Positions 56,061 to 64,000 of a DNA stretch of 64,000 nucleotides are shown in pieces (within the stretch, counting starts at the first letter, position 1; every line of letters begins with the position of its first letter). The position numbers and the translations under genes were made by a program. A model generated the notes under the pieces. The model made no database searches. It saw only the letters and a list, made by a program, of their open reading frames with translations, and was not told the DNA's origin. This stretch comes from Simmondsia chinensis (taxonomy: Eukaryota; Streptophyta; Magnoliopsida; Caryophyllales; Simmondsiaceae), in assembly GCA_018398585.1 (NCBI GenBank), contig JAGTTD010000013.1:8342492-8406491 (forward strand). The letters are read 5' to 3'.

Positions 56061-59000
56061 TAGAGGTGCCAACGGGCCATGCCTGCCCGGAAACCACACA
56101 GGCCGGGCCTCTGGCCTTTTTTTTTATTCAGCCGAGCCCGGCCCGGGCCCAAGGCCCAACACGGCTATTTTATTAAAAAAAAAATTATTTTTTTTTCCCT
56201 ATAAATACTTAAACCTTCCCAACTCATTTTCTCACCAATTCTTCAATCCTCTCTTATCTCTCTATACATTCATTATCTCCTATCTTCTCTAACTTTGCTA
56301 ATTGCAAAAATTATGCTCTAAAGTTCGAAGTTCGTAAAGTATTTGGCTGAAGTTTGAATTTCATTGTTCTCTGGTTTCGGTAATTTTAGTATCGTAATTT
56401 TATTTGATTCGCATTTTTAGTTATTTAATTTGCATTACTACTTGTATTTTATAAATACTAATCACTTATACTAATATAGCACACAACTCTTCATCATCCT
56501 TTGGAGCCGGTCGTGCTAGTTCTAGCTCTTCTCGGCCACCCAGAATCCCTAAAAGGAGTAGAATTGTCTTACTTAATATAAAGAACGAGCTTTTATACAA
56601 CCAGACCCATCACCCCCATACACTGATGATAGCATAGATTATGACTTTTCACAACAACAAGATTATCATGAGTCAGGTGGTGGTGAGGTTGGAGGCTCAC
56701 AAACTAATGAGGAACCCATGCCCACCACCGAAGCCCAGCCTGAAACTAGTACCGGTGCTAGTAGGTGTACACCTAGTGGGGTATGGAAGCACTTTACCCT
56801 TAATAAGACAACTAATAAAGTAACTTGTAAATTATGTGACCCACATAAGGATTTTAGCCATCAATCTGGTACTAGGACGGGCACATTAAATAGACATATA
56901 CTTAGGTGCCACCCCGAGCAATTCCCAGAAAAGAACCATCAACGTCTAGTACAGCAAGTGACCGGTGCACTTGCTAATTTTAGGTTCTCTCAAGAGAGCA
57001 ACCGAAAGGGGCTAGCTAAATATATAATTATGAGTGAAAGGTCTTTTGATACCGGCGAAGACCCAAATTTTGTCAACTACCTCCAACGAAATGTGAATCC
57101 TGCCATTGTGAGGATTTCTTGGAACACCGTAAAGCGAGACGCTTTTACATTGTACCACAGGATGAAAACTAGGGTCTTCGCACATTTTTCGACGAACACG
57201 AGCATGTTCTCGTTGACGTCTGACGTATGGACGTCGAAACCCGGCCAACCTTATATGTGCATAACGGCACACTGGACCGATGAATCCTTCATCATGCAAA
57301 AGCGGATAATTCATTTTGGACTTTTAGATTGCCCCCACAATGCCGAGGTAATTACGGGTGTGATTATGTCGGCAGTCCGCGACTGGGGCATAGAGCGACG
57401 TATCTTCAGTATTACGTTCGACAATGCTACCAATAACACTGTAGCCGTTGCACATTTAATTAGGCAAATGAGACCCATGTTAGGGGGGAAGTGTTTCCAT
57501 ATTCGTTGCGTTTGTCACATTTTGTATTTAATGGTAACGGATGGTTTAGATCTTATAAAAGCATCCCTTATCACCTTAAGATCGGTAATAATATCTGTAA
57601 AATCATCCAGCACTAGAAAAAGAAAATTTAGAAATTTATGTAGGTTGTATAACATAGAATATAAACAATTCAAATTAGCCTCCCAAACTAGGTGGTCGTC
57701 TACGGTAGAGATGTTAGAGCGCCTTTTACCATACAAAGACGTTCTAATGGAATACGCCCAGGAAAATCGTGCAGAATGGAGCGATTACAACCTGGCCGGT
57801 ATAAATTGGGAGACAATAGATCAAATTTGTAACTTTTTTAGCATGTTTAAAGACGCAACAACATTTATTTCGGGTTGCTACTATCCGACCATGCCTCAAG
57901 CAATATCAAGATTGCGTGATATTGTCAATTGGATGGTGGGTAATGAATCCAACCCCGTTTTGTTCGCATCGATTCAGGCAATGAAAGAAATATTTGCCAA
58001 ATATTATTTTAAACTACCTCTTACATACTGCTTTGCAACTATTTTAGACCCTCGTTGTAAACGCTCGGGTTTCAACTTGTTTTGCCAACATATTTTCACG
58101 TATTTGAATCCTACTCTTAATATCGACACTTTCATTGCCGATGTCGATAACAACTTGCATAGTTTATTTTCTCAATATTCCCGTCAATTAGCGTCCAATA
58201 ATCCTAGTACTGCTGCAGTAGGATCTTCCACATCTAGTGGCAGTAGTTCAGACACGTCATATTCGTGGAAGCTGTTGGAGCAATTTACGCCCACAGCAGC
58301 CCCCACATCATGTGACGAGTTAGATTATTATTTGCGGACACCGATGGTCCATATTTTTTATTTTTGACCTGTTACAATGGTGGAACACAAACCAAACCCA
58401 GTATCCTGTGCTTTCCACCATGACACGTGATATACTAAGTTGTCCGGTGTCTTCAGTAGCATCAGAGTGTGCTTTCAGTCTTGGTGGCAGGTTGCTTGGA
58501 ACGAAGAGGGCGAAGCTATCGCCGTCAAGCTTGGAGATGTCCGTGTGCTTGAAGGATTGGCTGCTAGTAGAGGCAAGAGAACAACAGAGAATGAAGCTGA
58601 ATTCATCGAGCAATGAAGAAGACAACCGTACAACCGATACCTCAAATGATGGCCTAGATACCCCCCAAGGCGACTGATATCAACACTTTTGTATGTCAAT
58701 TATTTACTTTTAAATATTGACGTCAAAAGACGACCGCACCTCCTATATGTCAAACTTTGTGTTTGTACTTATATTTGTTACGTTATTTATGTACCATTAT
58801 TTTTTTGATAAGATATTTACCATTACTTATTATGTATTTTATTTTATTACATATATTTCATGTATATTTAGCATTATTAGTGCTTGAAAAAAAATGTATT
58901 TGTATCTCATATTATTTATTAATGAATTACAATAATTTTAGTACAAAACGACTTTATATTATTAAATTTTTTTTCCTTTAAAAAGTCGGGCCCAGGACAG

Positions 59001-59123
59001 GCCCGCCCGTAGGCTCGGGCCGGGCCGGGCCTGCCCCTTGAGGCCCCCGGGCCAGCCCGCTACAGTGCGGGCAGACCGGGCTTCGGCCCAGGCCCAGCCC
59101 GGTCGGCCCGTTGGCCACCTCTA
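56061..59123 (+). mobile_element. hAT (Ac-like) DNA transposon, 3.06 kb, nearly intact
   Basis: Termini TAGAGGTGCCAACGGGCC and, inverted, TAGAGGTGGCCAACGGGCC. TSD CCCAGGCT / CCTAGGCT (56053-56060 and 59124-59131, 7 of 8). Subterminal regions are full of CCCGGGC/GGGCCGGGC motifs, usual for this hAT group. One transposase gene lies inside. Complete ends plus a transposase with essentially one lesion suggest recent activity. Confidence 0.93.
56718..58677 (+). pseudogene. hAT transposase (BED zinc finger, RNase H-like core, C-terminal dimerisation), one frameshift
   Basis: The first in-frame Met is 56718. The frame is open upstream to about 56579 with conserved-looking DDSIDYDFSQQQ, so the true start may be lost or upstream. 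BED finger: residues ~22-66 (W23, C37, C40, H60, H65). Core: MFSLTSDVWTSKPGQPY and ITFDNATNNT (the first two catalytic Asp positions), then the RWSSTVEML region and LDPRCK. The frame ends at TGA 58365-58367 after a T-rich tract. It continues in the next frame from DLLQWWN with the hAT dimerisation motif ILSCPVSSVASECAFSLGGR to 58677. The single one-base shift at a homopolymer could be a sequence error, in which case the gene may be active. Confidence 0.9.
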
Positions 59124-60402
59124 CCTAGGCTGACGATTTAGCATTGTTTTACTTGCTCTCCCATTCAATACCTTCAGCGATACACACCATCATCAAAGCT
59201 ATACACAACATTTGCCCAGCTTTGATCATGATGCACAACTATGATTTGAGAGCACACTTTTTTGTACTATTGTATTTATTATCTTACTTTTCTTCTTTAG
59301 AAACACTTTCTGTATTTTCTTAAGGATTCTTTCCTCTTTTTGATTATAAAAAATATAATCAATGTTATTAGCGTATTTGTTCATGAACATAATAATTTGA
59401 CATATTCATTTAAATTGTGTTATTGATATTATAAATATGTATATTTTAGAAAGATTTTTCGAATGTAAATACAATTTTAACAATGACAATGAAATCAAAA
59501 TCTATGTTTAATATATAGAATCTTACATAGCATATACAAATCCATATATATATTTCTTATGCATAAATTATACACATCTTACAAAGGAAAAAGGAAAAAC
59601 ATAAAAAATCTTCAACTCCTATTGACCTTGAGTTATAAAAATTTTCCAATTTCCTAAAACAAAATCTACCTATTCTATTAAAAAGAAGTCCTAACTTTTA
59701 CCAATGCTCTATAAAACCTGAACACTAAAATTCTGGAGGAAGTTTCCATAGAAAAGAGGGGAAAAAAATGAAAAAAATCTTTAATACAATTTTAATGCAT
59801 TTAATTCTACACCCAAATAATAATGAAATTATGTAATCTTTCTTCAGCATTTTCAAGACTGGTCATTAATCTTCTCTATGAAACAGTTGCAACACCAAAG
59901 TGCAAATTAATGCTTATATATGATTAATGATTAATAGTTAATAAATTCAATTCCCACGTTAATTTTGGGAATCCAAACAGCTACAAAATAAAGAGCAAAC
60001 TGATGCGCATATATAATTAATTATCAATAAATTTATTTCCCACAATATATATATACAAAAAATTCTCATGAAAATCAGCAATTTCTATGTGACGATAAAT
60101 TAACACCTAATGAAAATGTAAATCGGAAAAGAAACCTCAAAAGTCAGAAATTATGATATAATAACATGTAACAGCTGGGAATATACAAAGCCAAATCAAT
60201 GGCGAGAACAAAGCTATTACACAGATGCATATTTAAATCAATGAATCAAAAGGAAGTGAAAAATGACTCAAAACAAAATTTCACTACTCCTACCAACCTC
60301 ACCGCTCCAAATCCACCCGAAGAACAACCACGACACAAAACAAAATGGACAGTTCTAATAATCTCGATCTCGACAATTTCAAGGAAATAATGGGTCTACT
60401 AA
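59124..60402. other. Intergenic AT-rich region
   Basis: No recognisable gene. A 63-codon frame at 60199-60390 has no known domain. Confidence 0.55.
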
Positions 60403-60659
60403 TGTAATACCCAGCCCAATTAAATTAAATTTGATATTACATTACGTAGAACCTAGGTTATTTAAATTAGATTAAAACTCGCTATTATTTTGATTAAGTT
60501 ACAAAGAAAGAAAAAATAATTCAAATAAATGAAATAACCAGAAAAAAAGGGGGAAAAAGGACAGAACTTTTCCTCTAGCTCACGCAACTCTCTCTCCCTC
60601 ACCGTCTCTCACCCTTACCGCGTAACTCTCTCTCTCCTCTACCTTCCTCCCCTCCCCTC

Positions 60660-61150
60660 TACTGTCGTCACCGGTGCCGCCACCACCTCACGGTACCACC
60701 AGTACCGCTACCGACGCCCTCCCACCACGATGCCGTCGCTACCACCGCGGTACTACTTCCACCACCGCGGTACCGCCTAACCCACGCCTGTACGGCCCCA
60801 CTGCGGTACTGCCTACCGATGTCAACCACCACGGTACGCGTCTCTCCTCTCCTCTTCTTTCTTCGTTCGCCTCTACCGCCTCCCACCACCACGGTACGAC
60901 TTGGACCACCACGGTATTGCTCGACCTCTGTACCGCCTCCCACCACCACAGTACCATCCGACCTCCAAGGGTCTATAAATACCCCAACCCTCAACCCCTC
61001 AAACCTCACACCACACACCTCACAACTTTCTCTCTCTTCTCGGTTTTCTCTCTCTAACACGCACAGCTCTCACTTCCTCTCCTGTCGTTCTGCTCCGACC
61101 ACCACACCGGTACGGCTCTGGCCACCACACTGGTACGGCTCCGGTCACCT
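60660..61150. repeat. Degenerate ACCACCACGGTAC repeat within the gypsy-type LTR
   Basis: Many variants of CCACCACGGTACG/CCACCGCGGTAC, several overlapping GGTACC/GGTACG. Long frames on both strands come from this repeat and are not coding. Confidence 0.7.
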
Positions 61151-61480
61151 CGCCGGTGGCTTAGAAGCTAAATTTGTTGGATTTAAGCTAGTAAAGGTAA
61201 GTATACCATTTCCCCTACTTGTTCATAAAATACGAAAATTTGCTTTACTGGGTTTGATATATAAGATTTGTATTTGAATAGTTTATTAGTTTGTTAAAAT
61301 AGGTTCAGGCATCTATACTTGGTTGATTATATGATTTCTACTCTTATGATTTGAGTTATAATGATTTATACATCGAATTAATGTTTAAATTTGTGAAATT
61401 TTGAAAGAATTAGTAGTTGTGATTATGTGAAAGAAATTATTGTGATCTTGTTTGATTTATACTGATTATGTAAGCGTACA

Positions 61481-61508
61481 GGGGGGGGGGGGGGGGGGGG
61501 GGGGGGGG
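61481..61508. repeat. Poly-G tract (28 G)
   Basis: Uninterrupted G run between TAAGCGTACA and ACAGCCATATCCCGG. Likely unstable or an assembly/sequencing artefact in length. Confidence 0.9.
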
Positions 61509-62383
61509 ACAGCCATATCCCGGTACGTATGACGACGCGAGGGAGACGTCCGAATCCCGGTCGTTACATAGAAAAGAAATTATTGTGAACTTGTGATTTG
61601 AATTGAAAGGTTTTATGGGAAGAACTTACAGATAACTACGTTGACCCTCTAGGGTCTGTCGACGATAGAATGTGAAATGTGAAAAGTCGATCTGTGACCC
61701 TGTCACCGGAACAATACCGGCACATAAATCTATGTTCGATTCTATTGGATTTGTTGACTTAGAACCGGTTCGAATATCTGAAATGTAAACGTCGATCTGT
61801 GACCTGTCGCGGGAATAATACCGGCCGTAGTATTCGATGCGTCTGTAAGTTTTACGAAAAAGCTCATGTAAATAAGTTAATGATTTGTGCTACTTTAACG
61901 TGATTTTCTTTAAGATGAATTGATTTTACTGATTTTAATTGGGATTTTATCCATTTTTAATGACATGCCTGATTCAGGTAGGGAGTGTGTTATACTTACT
62001 GAGCATGTTGTTTGCTCACCCAAATTCGTTTATTTTCCAGATTGGTAACCCATGGCAAGTTCTTGAAGGAAGGAAATGATGAAGCGATTTACTATCTCGT
62101 GAATTAGTTTATTTTGCGTATTTAAATAAACAAATTTTGTAATAGCGCATCAGTGACTATCTTAGATATTGTAAGTTTAAGCTTCCGCACTACTAATGTT
62201 CAATTGTTAATTTGATGTACTTGGGATTGTGTTTTCTATAAGAACAGTTTATATAATTTTGAGGAGTTTTTTTTTATTGGAAATATTCGGACTTCGTTCT
62301 AGGATGAGGGGATTCATTATAGTATGGTCATGTAGCGCCCTTTAACTTAAGCCTATTCGGTATTAATGTTTGGGGGTGTTACA

Positions 62384-62877
62384 ACTCAGGTGTGAACCTA
62401 GCCTTTCAAGGAAACAGTGGCCAAACTTGGAGAACGCACCACTTACCTAACTTAAGACCACATAACTCACACAGTGGCCAAACCTAAGCACTGCTGCACC
62501 GTAGCCAGTGGCTCCGTACCGAGATGCCGCGAAGGCCATGATAGGAACACTAAGGTCTAGGGTTTTTTATCTGAGAGAAGAAGGGAGGAGATTCTGTTCT
62601 CCTCCAAAACGTCATGTAAAACCCAACTAATAGCACGACATTCAAGACAACATAAATGACATCGTCAAAATGATACTCTGCACGTGGCCAATGAAGAAAA
62701 GCAAGACGCGGAGCTAGAGCGCAACAATTACGATTCTTTTATATGACAATAGCTGGACGAAAGAACGGTGCTTCTACAATGTTGACTTGGGACAACATTG
62801 TCTACAACTAGGCTAGACACGTTGTTTTACAAAGAAGGAGCTTAGATTGGCTCTTGCATTCAACGAAACAATGGTAT
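62384..62877. other. Intergenic region
   Basis: Mixed-composition sequence with a repeated phrase CAGTGGCCAAAC (two copies, about 62415 and 62475). No gene recognised. Confidence 0.5.
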
Positions 62878-63215
62878 CAACTTATTGTATTGTCGTAAAG
62901 TTTCTTTTTATTTAATTTTCGCTTAAGAAAAGACAAGGAAAGGCTATTTTGTGCACTTTATTCAATTTTCATTTTAGTTCATTTTTGGCAAGGAAAGAAT
63001 ATCAAATCAACAATTTATTATACTGTAGTAAATTTTCTTTTTGTTTAATTTTTGCTCAAGAAAAGACAAGGAATGGCTATTTTGTGCACTTTATTCAATT
63101 TTTATTTTAGTTCATTTTTGGCAAGGAAAGAATATTAAATCAACAACTTATTGTATAGTAGTCAATTTTTTTTTTTAATTTAATTTTTGCTCAAGAAAAG
63201 ACAACTAAATAATGG
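62878..63215 (+). repeat. 133-bp tandem repeat, about 2.5 units
   Basis: Units begin at about 62878, 63011 and 63144 (last one partial). Shared marks: AAGAAAAGACAAGGAA, GGCTATTTTGTGCACTTTAT and TTGGCAAGGAAAGAATAT. Confidence 0.85.
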
Positions 63216-64000
63216 TCCACTCTATTTTAGTTCATTTTCTTTTTAGTAAATTTTAAGTACAAACTAATTTATGCACTCTTTTTACTGAATAATACATTTT
63301 AGTGTTTAAATATCAAAATAACATAATGATGCACTCCATTAATAAATACATTAGGCGTGATTTTGTATATTATAGGTAAATTTCCTTATTTTAATTCACA
63401 AAACATTGTACATAAATTTTTTCGTCTACATCATTTCACTAAATATGTCAACTTCTACTTTGATTGAGATTTTTGAGCCTAAAATAGAAATTTTTCATTT
63501 CAATCGTTCTATATTTCCAAAATCTACATTTTCTTTAATCATAAAAACTCCATACGAAATAACATATATTAATCTATCTTTAACTTAATTTGTAATAACA
63601 CAAAAAATATTTTTTTCACCTACCAAATCTAGCACTATTTACATATTTGAACCACAAGAAAAGCGAAAGGAAAAGAGAATTGTATATCCTCACAATAACA
63701 ATGAAAACAAAAATCCATACACAACTCCAAAAAAACTGTCCATACTCTAATTTTCTATTTTAATTTTAGAGTATTACTATTCAATTTTCTAAAATATAAG
63801 AAAAGGGAAAGGAAAAGGAAAAGGAAAAGGAAAATTAAATTATTATTATAAGCTTTTGAGATGCATGTATGCGATTTTACAAGTGTTTTTTTTTTTCATC
63901 GTAGATTTTACATGTATTGAGTTTATACAAAAAGTAAAAAAGAAAATATTAAACAATAGAATGCAAAATTTACGATATGTAATATTGTACAAAAGGAAAT
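63216..64000. other. AT-rich right edge, no gene seen
   Basis: Short frames only, plus a (GGAAAA)n-like purine stretch at about 63800-63830. Confidence 0.5.

Larger units (their letters stand above)
60403..62383 (+). mobile_element. Probable Ty3/gypsy-type LTR (solo), ~1.98 kb
   Basis: Starts TGTAATACCCAGCCC and ends GGGGGTGTTACA, the typical inverted ends of large plant gypsy LTRs. Flanking bases ACTAA and ACTCA give a 4-of-5 TSD. A promoter-like TCTATAAATACCCC at about 60970 is followed by a CT-rich leader, consistent with a U3-R boundary on the plus strand. No pol domain is seen on either side, so it is read as a solo LTR. Two related ~50-bp segments around GTCGATCTGTGACC lie at 61685 and 61790. 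Confidence 0.6.

Noticed and set aside
60668..61277. Long overlapping frames on both strands (up to 152 codons)
   Set aside because: They are by-products of the CCACCACGGTAC repeat in the LTR; both strands read low-complexity Pro/Thr or Gly/Val/Arg sequence.

Overview
The window is nuclear DNA from a flowering plant, most likely a eudicot. It has intron-split genes with GT/AG borders, AT-rich spacers, plant-type telo-boxes, Ty1/copia, Ty3/gypsy-like, hAT and Mutator/FAR1 transposons, and plant gene families (PRAF/RLD and F-box/LRR/FBD). The species cannot be named from the sequence. No CRISPR array, prokaryotic operon or functional RNA gene was found.

Left part (1-13.6 kb): a minus-strand Copia element (copy A) runs off the left edge and sits in the end of a Mutator-like element. 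A second, nearly complete FAR1-type MULE (about 5.66-12.0 kb) is split by a second Copia copy (B, 7604-10554), which has a perfect 5-bp target-site duplication (TSD) but no 3' half. The MULE end plus about 800 bp of flank is present twice, about 7.4 kb apart.

Middle (13.6-46.9 kb): the one intact cellular gene is a nine-exon PRAF/RLD gene (PH, RCC1 repeats, FYVE, coiled coil, BRX; 1113 codons). It is followed by a cluster of four F-box/LRR/FBD genes at 24.6, 29.3, 38.4 and 43.8 kb. The last two are each preceded by a 5' fragment of the PRAF gene ending at the same breakpoint, so the cluster grew by segmental duplication of a PRAF-F-box unit. All four F-box copies are interrupted, each by a different lesion. 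Younger insertions lie in the cluster: SINEs, a hAT MITE, a gag-protease-only Copia-type element, and an 857-bp solo LTR.

Right part (46.9-64 kb) is almost pure transposon: a three-level nest (a solo LTR holding a fold-back element with tandem-repeat arms, which holds Copia copy C), a nearly intact 3.06-kb hAT element with 8-bp TSDs, a ~2-kb gypsy-type LTR, and a 133-bp tandem repeat.

The most novel item is a short retroposon at 23053-23302 (minus strand). Its head is a 119-nt 5S-rRNA-like sequence, its tail is shared with other SINE copies in the window, and it is framed by a 17-bp TSD. Next are the fold-back element, the shared in-frame stop in the Copia zinc knuckle, and the F-box cluster with four independent lesions.
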